Source: CAVQCJ01 sp963849365 (GTDB lineage Bacteria > Actinomycetota > Actinomycetes > Prado026). Taken from it: a stretch of DNA of 64,000 nt. Position 1 is the stretch's first letter; every line of letters starts with the position of its first letter. Below the pieces are notes generated by a model, which saw nothing but the letters and a program-made list of their open reading frames with translations, was not told the origin of the DNA and made no database searches. Below are positions 16,345-25,923 of the stretch, piece by piece. The position numbers and the translations under genes are program-made. Where the stretch lies: the NCBI GenBank assembly GCA_963849365.1, contig CAWKHA010000004.1, positions 124,001 to 188,000 of the forward strand, in the 5' to 3' direction.

Positions 16345-16749
16345 GTGAACCCGGCGGGCGAGCCCCGCGCGAGCGGTGTCGTGTGCGCAGCCGGGCGCGG
16401 GCGCCTATACGTGGTCACGGCTCAGGACAGCTGGAAGGCGCGCCAGATCTCGGACGGCGACGAGGTCGCCGTCACCGTTCCGATCCGGCGCGGCGGCCTG
16501 CTCTCGCTGGTCGCGCCCATCCCACCGGCCACCGTCTCCTTCCACGCGAGAGCGACGGTGCATCCCGCCGGCTCGGTGAGCATCGAGTCGGTGTCGAAGA
16601 AGCTGGCCTCACTGCTGCCCCGGGAGCGACGGATCGGCTCCCTGCTCGAGCTGGTGCCCGAGGGCAGCTTCCTGACCTACGGACTGGGTGTCTCCCTACG
16701 CGAAATGGCGAAGCCGGACGCCGCGCTGGCGCACGTGCCGGTCTGCTGA
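16345..16749 (+). CDS. Pyridoxamine 5'-phosphate oxidase-like flavoprotein, probably frameshifted near its start
   Basis: From GTG 16345 the product is 134 residues: GEPRASGVVCAA, then LYVVTAQDSWKARQI and GDEVAVTVPIRRGGLL. This is the split-barrel PNPOx-like FMN fold. Similarity continues upstream in the same frame (SPRKRVWHELEKASFAVISY) back to a stop at 16225, without any start codon. A strong Shine-Dalgarno site (GGAGGTGAG, 16220-16228) and GTG 16233 belong to another frame that reads SAPIYRPEVAPRTG. Removing one C from the run at 16277-16279 joins the two, giving RTGRFSPRKRVWHELEK. The real gene probably runs from 16233 with a one-base insertion. Either the gene is broken or the assembly has an extra base. 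Confidence 0.65.
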   Translation: MNPAGEPRASGVVCAAGRGRLYVVTAQDSWKARQISDGDEVAVTVPIRRGGLLSLVAPIPPATVSFHARATVHPAGSVSIESVSKKLASLLPRERRIGSLLELVPEGSFLTYGLGVSLREMAKPDAALAHVPVC

Positions 16750-16864
16750 GCCCGGGTCGGCCTCGATGGTGATCAACACCCGAGCCTGGTGGCATTCCCG
16801 CTGACCCACCCCAGCCGCTCGACCCAGCGTTGCCGGCGCCTGATCGCGGACGTACGTTCAGGCG

Positions 16865-17392
16865 GTGCGGGTCATGCCGGTCATAGTCCGGGCCTTCCTC
16901 GCCGCCACCATGCTGACGGCGTGTACGAGTTCGTCGTCGCAGTCCTCGACAGAATCGCGAAACCCCGGCCAGGCAGGCCCAGCCCTGTCCTGCGCCGCTG
17001 CGGTGAAGGTTGCGCCGCTACCGTCGTGGGCCCGGGCCGGATTCACCCCACCCGACCAGCCAGTACCGCAAGTCCTCGGCCTGCACGGGGACATCCTCGG
17101 GGTGGTCTTCGGCGACCCCCTCCGAGCGCCTGCGGTCGAAGGCCACGGGAACAAGATCCTCTGGCTGGCCCGGCCCGTCGGGGAGAGCCATGCGACCGTT
17201 GTCGGCGGGGACCAGTCGCCCGACCTCAAGATCCATGCGACGCTCAACGGCTCCGCCCTCGCCGTGGACCGCCAAGTCGTCGGCGGCCCCGGGCCTTCCA
17301 TCATCGACATGCCCGCGGCGGGATGCTGGACGTTCGCGTTGACCTGGTCGGCGCACCACGACAGCCTCGCCGTTCCCTACTCGAGCTCGTGA
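16865..17392 (+). CDS. Putative small lipoprotein, unknown function
   Basis: About 175 residues from GTG 16865 (ATG 16874 is also possible). The N-terminus VIVRAFLAATMLTACTSSSS has a short hydrophobic stretch and a lipobox-like LTAC, predicting lipid attachment at the cysteine and surface localisation. The mature part is beta-rich (KILWLARPVGESHATVVGG, then GCWTFALTWSAHHDSL) and resembles actinobacterial secreted proteins of unknown role. The last codons run to a TGA just before the TetR-type gene in the opposite direction. I do not recognise a named family. Confidence 0.55.
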   Translation: MRVMPVIVRAFLAATMLTACTSSSSQSSTESRNPGQAGPALSCAAAVKVAPLPSWARAGFTPPDQPVPQVLGLHGDILGVVFGDPLRAPAVEGHGNKILWLARPVGESHATVVGGDQSPDLKIHATLNGSALAVDRQVVGGPGPSIIDMPAAGCWTFALTWSAHHDSLAVPYSSS

Positions 17393-17465
17393 CCACGGAT
17401 GGCGTCTCGGCCCGCACCACCGTGACGCCGTTCCGTTCGATCAGTCAGTGCGAACCTGCCTGCCG

Positions 17466-18156
17466 TCAGCGATTCTTCAGCGACCTGCGGACTCGCTCGA
17501 GGCCGTCGAGGATCAGGTCGAGCCCGAACTCGAACTCGTTCCCGTAGTCGTAGCCAGGCAGCAGGACGTGCCCGATCGTCAGTTCGGCGAGGTGTGGGTA
17601 CTCCTCGGCCGGGAACTGATCGAGGAAGGCCACGGCCATCTCGGGCGGTCTCCTCAACGGTGGTGAAGGGCAGGTTGAGCTCCTGCATCGCGAAGCCGTA
17701 GGGGTAGCTGTCGATGGCCGAGAAGGCGTGGGCCGTCAGCGCGATGGTGAAGCCCGCGTAGCGGAGGCAGCCGACGACTGCGTCGTGGTGCCGCAGCGTT
17801 GCAGGGCCGGGGGTCGCCCGCGACTCCATCCGGCCCATCGCCCAAGGGTGGCGGCGCAGCGCGGCGCGAGCGGAGGTGGCCCGTTCCCGCATGGCTGTCT
17901 TCCACTCCGCGTGCATCGAGGGCAGCTCGATCTCGCGGAACACGACATCGACCATGCCGTCGAGGATCTCGTCCTTGTTGGCGACGTGGTGGTAGAGCGA
18001 GCTGGGCTCGACGAGCAGGCGGTCCGCGAGCCTGCGCATGGTGAGCGTGCCGATGCCGTGCTCGTCGGCGAGCGCGACCGCTTCGAGGAGCACCCGCTCC
18101 CTGCTCAACGGGGTGCGGGGCTGCGTGCTCGTACCGATTCCAGACGCCACGGACAT
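17466..18156 (-). pseudogene. TetR/AcrR family regulator with TetR_C-type ligand domain, frameshifted
   Basis: ATG 18156 starts MSVASGIGTSTQPRTPLSRE. The helix-turn-helix region LADEHGIGTLTMRRLADRL then VEPSSLYHHVANKDEILDGM is clear. The ligand domain runs to NLPFTTVEE. The frame then diverges, and family sequence resumes in another frame as PPEMAVAFLDQFPAEEYPHL, then GYDYGNEFEFGLDLILDGLE and a stop at 17466. One extra T at plus-strand position 17649 explains the shift. Repaired length is about 229 residues, normal for the TetR_C (tetracycline repressor C-terminal) group. As it stands the product lacks the last ligand/dimer helices. It is divergent from a deleted alcohol dehydrogenase, its likely former target. 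Confidence 0.82.
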
Positions 18157-18231
18157 CGGCCCTACTGACTCGGTTGACAGCCTTACGTTGTAGCGCGGGG
18201 ACGGGGAGTTGCCGAAGCCGTGCGGCCCACC
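18157..18231. promoter_or_regulatory. Divergent promoter region with possible TetR operator
   Basis: 75 bases lie between the TetR start and the dehydrogenase start. They contain CTTACGTTGTAG (18182-18193), an imperfect inverted repeat of the kind bound by TetR proteins, and TTGACA (18174-18179), which could serve as a -35 box. No matching -10 box at 17 nt was found. Confidence 0.4.
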
Positions 18232-18621
18232 ATGAAGGCCGGCGTACGCGACACCTACGGATCGGCTGATCTGCTGGAGTTCAGGGACGTCGAACGCCCT
18301 GCGGTCGCCAGTGACGAGGTGCTGGTGCGGGTCCGCGCCGCGGGCCTCGACCGAGGCGTCTGGCACGTCATGACCGGACGGCCGTATCCGATTCGCCTCG
18401 CCGGCTACGGGATCCGCCGACCCAAGACCCCCACGCTCGGCTCGGACCTGGCCGGTGTCGTCGACGGCGGGACCGACCGCCCGCTGCGGGCGATGGCACC
18501 GTCGCCGTTCGTCAGTCAGCGACTCGGAACGTTCGTCGCGAGCCAGAACAGCACCGACCTCGACACCATTCGTGACCTCGAGGCAGGCCGCGTTCGAGGC
18601 AAGATCGTCGCCGCCATCTGA
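18232..18621 (+). pseudogene. Zinc-type alcohol dehydrogenase/quinone oxidoreductase remnant with internal deletions
   Basis: ATG 18232 opens MKAGVRDTYGSADLLEF, and the GroES-like N-terminal fold continues to TPTLGSDLAGVVDG. The sequence then jumps in frame to LRAMAPSPFVSQRLGTFVAS, which belongs near residue 210-230 of a normal 310-330 residue enzyme. A second jump leads from IRDLEAG to VRGKIVAAI, the usual C-terminal end. The whole NAD(P)-binding Rossmann domain is missing, so the 129-residue product cannot be a dehydrogenase. Both deletions keep the frame. The divergent TetR neighbour is also damaged, so the pair seems to be decaying together. Confidence 0.75.
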
Positions 18622-18642
18622 CACCGTCGTCGGTCGACGGTG
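18622..18642 (+). terminator. Hairpin after the dehydrogenase remnant
   Basis: CACCGTCG (18622-18629) and CGACGGTG (18635-18642) form an 8-bp perfect stem with a 5-nt loop, directly after the stop. From here to 18831 I see no gene. Confidence 0.5.
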
Positions 18643-18831
18643 GCGCCCGGCAACGCGTCGCGCGCACTCCTCGATCCTCGGCTGTCCTGCTCGCCCGGCC
18701 ACCTGAGTCCGAGCTGTGGCGTCGAGGGTCGTCTCTAGGGCGGGTCGCATGGTCGAATCCGCCGAGTCTCGAAGGCCTCGTGAGGTGGCTGACGACGCCC
18801 GGCACCTCTGGTGAGCCAGGGTGGCTTGTAG

Positions 18832-18861
18832 TGGCATCATGATGATGCCATAATGATGCCA
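18832..18861. promoter_or_regulatory. Three-half-site operator overlapping the RHH regulator start
   Basis: TGGCATCATGATGATGCCA (18832-18850) is a perfect 19-bp palindrome. After TA a third half-site, ATGATGCCA (18853-18861), ends on the A of the ATG start codon. Half-sites two and three are direct repeats with an 11-bp period, close to one helical turn. This is a typical layout for cooperative binding of ribbon-helix-helix dimers and implies autorepression by the gene that starts at 18861. No Shine-Dalgarno site is present, so the mRNA may be leaderless. Confidence 0.75.
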
Positions 18862-19373
18862 TGGATCTGTCCAGCTACATTATGGAACTCCGCGAGGAGC
18901 TCGCAGTGGCTGCCGCGGCGGGCGGAGACGATGCCCGAGCACTCGCTGAGCGGCTGACGGCGCCGTTGGAGTCGGCCGCCCGGCTCGCCCTGTTGGACGC
19001 GCTGTCCGGCGCCGCCGCAGAGATCACTCGCGAACTCGCCCCGGGGTCCGTGGAAGTGCGCCTGCGCGGCAAGGACCCGGAGTTCGTCGTCACCCCGCCC
19101 GTCGAGCACTCCTCCGCAGCGGATGTCTCTCCGGCCGAGACGCCGTGGCGGTCGGCTGCGGTCGGCGACGAGGCCACCATGACGCGGATCAACCTGCGGC
19201 TCCCCCAGGACCTCAAGGACCGCGTCGACGAGGCCGCACGCGACGCCGGCCTCTCCGTGAACGCCTGGCTCGTCAGATCCGCCGTGACCGCTCTCGGCGG
19301 CAGCACCAGCTCGCACGGTCAACCGCGACCGACCGCTCGAGGAGGCGACCGCTACACCGGCTGGACCCGCTAG
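18861..19373 (+). CDS. Ribbon-helix-helix (HicB/Arc-like) DNA-binding protein
   Basis: 170 residues. The N-terminal half (MDLSSYIMELREELAVAAAA, then LTAPLESAARLALLDALS) is helical. The C-terminal part (TRINLRLPQDLKDRVDEAAR, then GLSVNAWLVRSAVTAL, about residues 107-143) is a ribbon-helix-helix domain of the Arc/HicB type. It probably represses its own promoter through the palindrome over its start codon. It is followed by a DUF4097 protein and an ABC exporter on the same strand with short gaps, so it most likely controls that cassette. HicB antitoxins carry similar RHH domains, but no HicA-like toxin is next to it. ATG 18861 is the first start in the frame and no ribosome-binding site is visible. 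Confidence 0.82.
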   Translation: MDLSSYIMELREELAVAAAAGGDDARALAERLTAPLESAARLALLDALSGAAAEITRELAPGSVEVRLRGKDPEFVVTPPVEHSSAADVSPAETPWRSAAVGDEATMTRINLRLPQDLKDRVDEAARDAGLSVNAWLVRSAVTALGGSTSSHGQPRPTARGGDRYTGWTR

Positions 19374-19444
19374 CCGAGATCCCCAGCCGACAACGCCACG
19401 CCCGCGTGACGAGAACACGCCGATCAGCCGACGAAGGAACCGAG

Positions 19445-20305
19445 ATGACCACCTTCCCCACCCCCACACCGATCACAGCAACCATCGACCTCGCGATGGG
19501 CGACGTCCGGATCACCGCAGACGACCGCACCGACACAGTGGTCGAGGTCGCCCCCAGCGATGCATCGAACGAGGCGGACGTCCGCGCCTCGGAGAGAACC
19601 CGCGTCGAGCTCTCCGACGACCGGCTCCAGGTCATCGGGCCGAAGCGTCGCGCCGTCACCCCGTCGAAGAAGTACGGCTCCGTCCAGGTCACGATCACCC
19701 TGCCGACCGGCTCCAACATCGACGCCACCTCAGCGCTTGGCGCGATCCAGGCCACCGGCGACCTGGGTGAATGCCGGGTCAAGACCTCAGCGGGCGACGT
19801 CCGACTGCAGGACGCCGTCAGCGTGGACCTGAGGACCGCCATCGGTGCTATCGCCGCAGAACACATCGCAGGCGATGCCCAGTGCGTCACCGGTTCCGGG
19901 ACGGTCGACATCGCCGAGATCGGCGGCATCGCCGACATCAAGAACTCCAACGGTGACACGCGCGTCGGCGACGTGGGCTCGGACGTGAAGGTGAAGGCTG
20001 CCAACGGCAGCGTGCGCATCGACCGCGCCCGCGCCGGTGTCGTCGCGACCACGGCCAACGGCAACCTGAGTATCGGCTGCGCGGCACGGGGCATCGTCAC
20101 CCTCAAGACAGCGCTCGGCCGCATCGATGTCGGGATCCTGGCTGGCACCGCCACTCACCTTGACCTGCACACGTCGTTCGGCACTGTGCACAACCACCTG
20201 GACGCCGCCTCCAGGCCAACCGCGGGCGAGACGACGATCGAGGTGCACGCCGAGACCAGCGCCGGCGACATCGAGATCACTCGCGTCCAGTCCGACGACG
20301 CCTAG
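19445..20305 (+). CDS. DUF4097 family beta-strand repeat protein
   Basis: 286 residues from ATG 19445, with AAGGAACCGAG upstream. It is built from repeated short strands: VKTSAGDVRL, LRTAIGAIAAEHIAGD, VTGSGTVDIAEIGG, IKNSNGDTRVGDVG and VKAANGSVRIDRA. These point to a right-handed beta-helix typical of DUF4097/adhesin-like folds. No signal peptide or membrane helix is visible, so it is probably cytoplasmic or peripheral. It sits between the RHH regulator (71 nt before) and the ABC transporter (15 nt after), an arrangement suggesting a shared operon. The molecular role of DUF4097 proteins is not established. Confidence 0.85.
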   Translation: MTTFPTPTPITATIDLAMGDVRITADDRTDTVVEVAPSDASNEADVRASERTRVELSDDRLQVIGPKRRAVTPSKKYGSVQVTITLPTGSNIDATSALGAIQATGDLGECRVKTSAGDVRLQDAVSVDLRTAIGAIAAEHIAGDAQCVTGSGTVDIAEIGGIADIKNSNGDTRVGDVGSDVKVKAANGSVRIDRARAGVVATTANGNLSIGCAARGIVTLKTALGRIDVGILAGTATHLDLHTSFGTVHNHLDAASRPTAGETTIEVHAETSAGDIEITRVQSDDA

Positions 20306-20320
20306 CGGGAGCTGACAAAC

Positions 20321-21271
<951 letters not shown>

Positions 21272-21273
21272 CG

Positions 21274-22065
21274 ATGACCACCGTCTCCTACGCCGTGCAC
21301 GACTCGACGACGATGCTGCGGCGCAGCCTTCGCCACATCGTGCGCTACCCCAGCATGACGATCGTACTGATCGGGATGCCGGTCATCGTCTTGCTGCTGT
21401 TCGTGTATGTCTTCGGCGAGACGCTAGGAGCCGGCCTCGGCGCCGGGTCGGCGGGGCGAGCCGACTACGCCAACTACGTCACCCCCGGCATCTTGCTGAT
21501 CACCGTCGCGTCAGCGGTACAGGGGACCGCGATCTCCGTCGCCATGGACATGAGCGCCGGGCTCATCGCCCGCTTCCGGACCATGCCCATCACCCGGACA
21601 TCGGTGCTCACCGGTCACGCGGTCGGTAGTTTCCTGCAGTCGATGGTCAGCCTCGTCGTCGTTGTCGGCGTTGCCGTCGCCGTCGGGTTCCGGCCCACTG
21701 CGGGACTCACCGACTGGCTCGCCGCGATCGGCGTCCTCGCGCTCTTCACCCTCGCACTCACCTGGCTGTCCGTCGCCTTCGGGCTCGTCGCGAAGACGCC
21801 CGAGAGCGCGAGCAACCTACCGACGTTCCTGGTGCTGCTGCCATTCCTCGGTAGTGGCTTCGTTCCCACGGAGTCCATGCCCACCGCGCTCGGGTGGTTC
21901 GCCGAGTACCAGCCCTTCACCCCGATGATCGAGACGCTCCGGGGACTGCTTCTCGGCGGCGCCATCGGACACAACGCGGCCGTGGCCGTGGCCTGGAGCG
22001 TCGGGCTCACGCTCTTCGCCTACCTGTGGGCGAGGAGCTTGTTCGACCGACGTCCGACTCGCTAG
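21274..22065 (+). CDS. ABC-2 type permease, DrrB-like
   Basis: 263 residues from ATG 21274, two nucleotides after the ATPase stop. There are six predicted membrane segments: MTIVLIGMPVIVLLLFVYVF, then ITVASAVQGTAISVAM, MVSLVVVVGVAVAVGF, LAAIGVLALFTLALTWL, FLVLLPFLGSGFV and VAVAWSVGLTLFAYLW. The loop RFRTMPITRTSVLTGHA is the conserved ABC-2 coupling region. It forms the membrane half of a DrrAB-like exporter with the preceding gene. It is convergent with helR, 68 nt apart; a short palindrome, GGTGACGTCACC (22074-22085), lies between. Confidence 0.92.
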   Translation: MTTVSYAVHDSTTMLRRSLRHIVRYPSMTIVLIGMPVIVLLLFVYVFGETLGAGLGAGSAGRADYANYVTPGILLITVASAVQGTAISVAMDMSAGLIARFRTMPITRTSVLTGHAVGSFLQSMVSLVVVVGVAVAVGFRPTAGLTDWLAAIGVLALFTLALTWLSVAFGLVAKTPESASNLPTFLVLLPFLGSGFVPTESMPTALGWFAEYQPFTPMIETLRGLLLGGAIGHNAAVAVAWSVGLTLFAYLWARSLFDRRPTR

Positions 22066-22132
22066 TGCCCCGCGGTGACGTCACCTTGCGGCTGGCCTTC
22101 TCGAGCCGATCCATCGACGGCCTTGGGCGACG

Positions 22133-24323
22133 TCAGGTGCTCGCGAGGATGACGAGTTGCTGGGTCGCACGGGTCATCGCGACATAGCGGTCGACCGCTC
22201 CTTCGATGCCGTTGCCGAACGCCTCCGGGTCGATGAGGACGACCAGGTCGAACTCGAGCCCCTTCGACAGCTCCGGGATCAGCGACCGGACGCGGGACGT
22301 CGCCCGGAACGTGGGATCGCCGATGACGCAGGCGATCCCGTCGGCATGCTCGGCGAGCCAGGTGTCGAGGATCGAGACCAGGTCCGAAGCAGATCCGTGT
22401 ACGACGGGGACGTCGGTGCTGCGGATGGAGGTCGGCACGTTGGCGTCCGGGAGCACGGCCCGGATGACCGGCTCGGCTTCCGCCATGACCTCTTCCGGCG
22501 TCCGGTAGTTGATGCTCAGGGAGGCCAGGTTGATCCGGTCGAGTCCGATCCGCTCGAGCCGTTCCTGCCACGACTCCGTGAACCCGTGCCTGGCCTGGGC
22601 ACGGTCGCCGACGATGGTGAAGCTCCGGGACGGGCAGCGCAGCAGCAGCATCTGCCACTCCGCGTCGGTCAGCTCCTGAGCCTCGTCCACGACGATGTGC
22701 GCGAACGGGCCGGCGAGCAGGTCCGGGTCGGCGCCGGGCAGTGCGGTCTCGTCGACCAGGACGCCCTGCAGGTCCTCCCCGCGCAGCATCGACATGACGT
22801 GCATGTCGGAGTCGTCGGTCGCGATCAGGTGGTCGACGACCTTCGCCATCTCCTCTCGTTCGGCGGCGAGGACCGCATCGCGCCGACGCCTGCGTCGTGA
22901 CGCCTCCGGGTCGCCGAGTCGCTGCCGTGCTGCGTCCAGGAGCGGCAGGTCGGACACCGTCCAGGCCTGGGCGTCCTCGCGCTGCAGCTTCTGGACGTCA
23001 TCGGGGCTGAGCCAGGGAGCGCACTTGCGCAGGTAGGCGGGTACCGACCACAGATCAGCGACGAGGTCAGCCGCTTCGAGCAGCGGCCACGCGCGGTTGA
23101 AGGTCGCGGCCAGGTCCTCGTTCTGCAGCAGCGACTTCCGGATCAGGTCAGCCGACGCGTCCTCGTCGTGCTTGTCCATCAGGATCGTGAGCAGCGCCTC
23201 CCAGATCTGGTCTCGCGCTTCGTTGTGCGGCAGTTCCAGGATCTGGTGCTTCGAACGCCTCGGCCCAGTCGTCGACACTCAGCCAGACGTCGGACCAGTG
23301 GGTCGTGACCGTCATCCCCTTGGTGGGCGGCTCCTCGTAGAACCTGACGGCCGCCTCGATCGCCTTCACCAGGTTCGCGGACGACTTCAGCTGCGCCACG
23401 TTCGGGTCGGTCTCGATCGCTGCTGCGGCTCCCTCGGCGACGAGATCCCGCAGGGTGCAGATCTGCACGCCCTCCTCTCCGAGGCTGGGCAGGACGTCGG
23501 CGACGTAGGCCAGGTAGGGCTGGTGCGGACCGACGAACAGCACGCCGCCCCGGCGGTGACCGAGGCGAGGGTCGGAGTAGAGGAGGTAGGCGGCGCGGTG
23601 CAGAGCGACGACGGTCTTGCCCGTACCCGGACCGCCGTCGACGACGAGAGCGCCGCGGGATCCCGCGCGGATGATGGCGTCCTGGTCGGCCTGGATGGTG
23701 CCGAGCACGTCTCGCATCCGGGCCGACCGGTCGCTGCCCAGGCTGGCGATGAAGGCGGACTGGTCGTCGAGCGCGGCGCGGTGCCCTTCGAACCCGTCCG
23801 GGGTGAACACCTCGTCCCAGTAGTCGCTGATCCGGCCGCGGGTCCAGCGATACCTGCGGCGGCTGGCCAGACCCATCGGGTTGGCGTGGGTCGCTCCGAA
23901 GAACGGCTCAGCCGCGGGAGAGCGCCAGTCGAGCAGCAGCCGACGACCCGCGCGGTCCGTGAGGCCGAGTCGTCCGATGTACACGGGCTCGGGGTTGTCG
24001 GCGCTGACGATGTGTCCCAGGCACAGGTCCAGACCGAAGCGACGCAGGGTGCGCAGGCGAGCGGTCAGCCGGTGGATCTCCATGTCCCGGTCCATCGCCT
24101 CCTGGCCCGTGCCGCCGGGCGCCTTGCGCTCGGCGTCGAGCCGGTCGGACAGGTCGGCGATCGACTGCTCGAGGCTCTCCGCGATGGCCGCGAAGTGCTG
24201 CTCGTCGCCGGCGATCAGCGTCGGGTCGGCCTTGCGGGTGAGATGGTCGGGAAGGTCGAACACGTTCGTAGTGGTCGGTCCGACGTCCCCGCGCGACCCA
24301 TACGTCGACAACAGCTCACGCAC
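22133..24323 (-). pseudogene. helR: HelR-type RNA polymerase-recycling helicase, frameshifted
   Basis: Two frames together give about 729 residues of a UvrD/HelD-like ATPase. From GTG 24323 (GGGAG 7 nt upstream) come FDLPDHLTRKADPTLIAGDE, a central YIGRLGLTD...LLLDWRSPAAEPF region, Walker A DGGPGTGKTVVAL and on to AEAFEAPDPGT. The frame then breaks, and PHNEARDQIWEALLTILMD continues in another frame with VVDEAQELTDAEW, INYRTPEEV and a C-terminal YVAMTRATQQLVIL. Removing one C at plus-strand 23231 restores PGTPHNEARD. HelR proteins displace rifamycin-stalled RNA polymerase and give tolerance. A rifamycin-associated element lies upstream. With the shift, the first product ends soon after 23231 and lacks helicase domain 2, so the gene is either broken or misassembled. 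Confidence 0.85.
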
Positions 24324-24381
24324 TTCGTGACTCCCATTTCCGCAGGCTCTGGCCTCGGCCGGCGATTCTGCGGCACGACCC

Positions 24382-24414
24382 GGGTCTTGCCGCAAGACCC
24401 CCGGTGCGTTATAC
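24382..24414 (-). promoter_or_regulatory. Rifamycin-associated element (RAE) and -10 box of helR
   Basis: GGGTCTTGCCGCAAGACCC (24382-24400) is a perfect 19-bp inverted repeat matching the rifamycin-associated element described upstream of rifamycin-resistance genes in actinomycetes. TATAAC on the minus strand (24414-24409) is a good -10 box 8 nt before it. Transcription would therefore begin at or just before the element, some 80 nt upstream of the helR start. No convincing -35 box was seen at the usual spacing. Confidence 0.85.
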
Positions 24415-24537
24415 GTTGAGAGTGGCAAGGAGTGAGTCACCTCCTTGCCCTCATCGTCCGCTGTGGATGGACAAGCTCCGAGGTTGTCCCGAGTTCTTCA
24501 GGACTCGGAGACGCCTACCGGTCCTGAGACCCTCTAG

Positions 24538-25479
24538 GGCCTGTCTGATGGTTCATCGGAGCCAGAACATGACGATGGACGCCAGGACGATGCCGGCTCG
24601 GTAGTTACGGGCGTGCTTGTCATAGCGGGTGGCGATGCCGCGCCAGTGCTTGAGGCGGCCGAAGGCCCTTTCGATGACGTTGCGCTGACGGTAGGTGGCA
24701 CGGTCGAACTCGGGGGGTCGACCACCTCGGCTGCCGCGTGAGAGTCGATAGGCGATCTGGTCGGATCGTTGCGGGATGACGGCCCGGATTCCTTTGCGGC
24801 GCAACGCCTGGCGGGTCGAGCGATGGGCGTAGGCCTTGTCCGCGATCACGGCCACTGGCCGCGACTTGGGTCGACGCCCGGTCGGCACCTTGATGTCGGC
24901 CAGGACCGGCAGCAGCTCGGGATTGTCACCGGCCTGACCAGCGGTGAGCCGGATCGCCAGTGGCCGCCCGATCGCGTCGACGGCGGCGTGGGCCTTGGTC
25001 GTCCAGCCGCCGCGCGAGTGGCCCAGGGCGTGATCGGCAGGCTCAGGCCACAACACCGTGTAGTTCGAGCGGGCCCCCCCGAAGGGTGCGGGGTGCGCCC
25101 GCCGCGTGCTGATGAGCACGAGCGATCGTCGAGTCGACCGACACGACCCATTCCAGGTCGCCCTCGGCGTGGGCGTGGCCCTGCAACTCCGCCAGGACCC
25201 GATCCAAGGTGCCGTCCTTGGCCCACCGATCCAAGCGCCACCAAACCGTTTGCCACGCAGGGAATCCCGGCGGCAGATCCCGCCACGGACACCCCGTCCG
25301 GAACCGCCAGATGATCGCCTCGCAAATCTCCCGATGGTCCGTCCACTGACCACCACGACGCGGCGCCCGGCTCGGCAACAACGGCTCCAGACGAGCCCAC
25401 ATCTGATCGGTCAACACCCGACGACTGGTCATGATCACAACGATGACCGAGCCGAGGCCGCCTGTTCGTCAGACACGCC
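24538..25479 (-). mobile_element. Complete IS5-family insertion sequence (942 bp)
   Basis: Terminal inverted repeats are GGCCTGTCTGATG at the left end (24538-24550) and, read inward, GGCGTGTCTGACG at the right end (25479-25467), with two mismatches in 13. The tetranucleotide CTAG flanks both sides (24534-24537 and 25480-25483), the YTAR target duplication typical of the IS5 family (IS427-like group). Inside are two overlapping transposase frames. Intact ends and duplication suggest a fairly recent insertion, about 120 bp upstream of the helR -10 box and reading toward helR. Confidence 0.9.
24553..25438 (-). CDS. IS5-family DDE transposase in two frames (frameshift-expressed)
   Basis: Frame A (25438-25043) begins SRRVLTDQMWARLEPLLPSR, has the helix-turn-helix-like TGCPWRDLPPGFPAWQTVWW, and the first catalytic Asp in SVDSTIARAHQHAAG. 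It ends soon after a run of seven G (25075-25081). Frame B carries the rest: RSNYTVLWPEPADHALGHSR, the second Asp in AVIADKAYAH, and the catalytic Glu in QRNVIERAFGRLKHWRG, ending at 24553. The G run is a likely slippage site, so the full transposase (about 290 residues) would come from a programmed frameshift; frame B is +1 relative to A. All three acidic residues are kept, so the element may be active. Confidence 0.88.
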
Positions 25480-25552
25480 CTAGTCGGCGAGAAGCCCAGG
25501 CAGGACCTCCTGCCCGGGCTGGTCTCGCGCGATTGGCCTGAGCGAAAGACAC

Positions 25553-25825
25553 CTACGCGTCGTACGTGCCGCCGAGCTCCGCCATCAGAGGCCGGCTCTT
25601 GTGCCCAGCCTCCTTCAGGATCGGCCCGACCTCAGGGTCTGTGACGAAGCTCTGCCAGCCGTCGGCGTCCCAGTCGAAGAGCACCCACACGCGGTCCGGC
25701 TCGCTCGGGTCGCGGAACACGGTCGAACCCTTGGAGCCGTGCAGCTTGCGCTTGTCAGCGCTCGTGGTCGAGAAGATCTTGATCCAGCGGTCGTAGTCCT
25801 CGATCGTCGTCGTCGCCAGGAACAT
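25553..25825 (-). CDS. Small ferredoxin-like (monooxygenase-fold) protein
   Basis: 90 residues from ATG 25825, with AAGGAG 6 nt upstream, starting FLATTTIEDYDRWIKIF. The segments STTSADKRKLHGSKGSTVFR, then PDRVWVLFDWDADGWQSFV and ELGGTYDA suit the dimeric alpha/beta-barrel fold (antibiotic monooxygenase/YciI/EthD-like). Such small proteins have varied or unknown roles. It is divergent from the HD/LuxR gene, whose start lies about 100 nt away, so the two may share regulation. Confidence 0.65.
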   Translation of the reverse strand: MFLATTTIEDYDRWIKIFSTTSADKRKLHGSKGSTVFRDPSEPDRVWVLFDWDADGWQSFVTDPEVGPILKEAGHKSRPLMAELGGTYDA

Positions 25826-25923
25826 GGTGTTCTCCTTCGTTGTCGAGAGCCGGTTCCCGAGGCCGGGTAGGCTGCGCACGAGCGTATGGATCTTGGGCTC
25901 ACCGCGCATGGGGAGGTCCCCCT

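Noticed and set aside
18861..19373. HicA/HicB toxin-antitoxin module
   Set aside because: The RHH domain resembles HicB, but no HicA-like toxin is adjacent; the neighbours are DUF4097 and an ABC exporter.
22066..22132. Palindrome GGTGACGTCACC as terminator
   Set aside because: The perfect 12-bp palindrome has no loop and could not fold into a normal hairpin; possibly just a protein site or chance.
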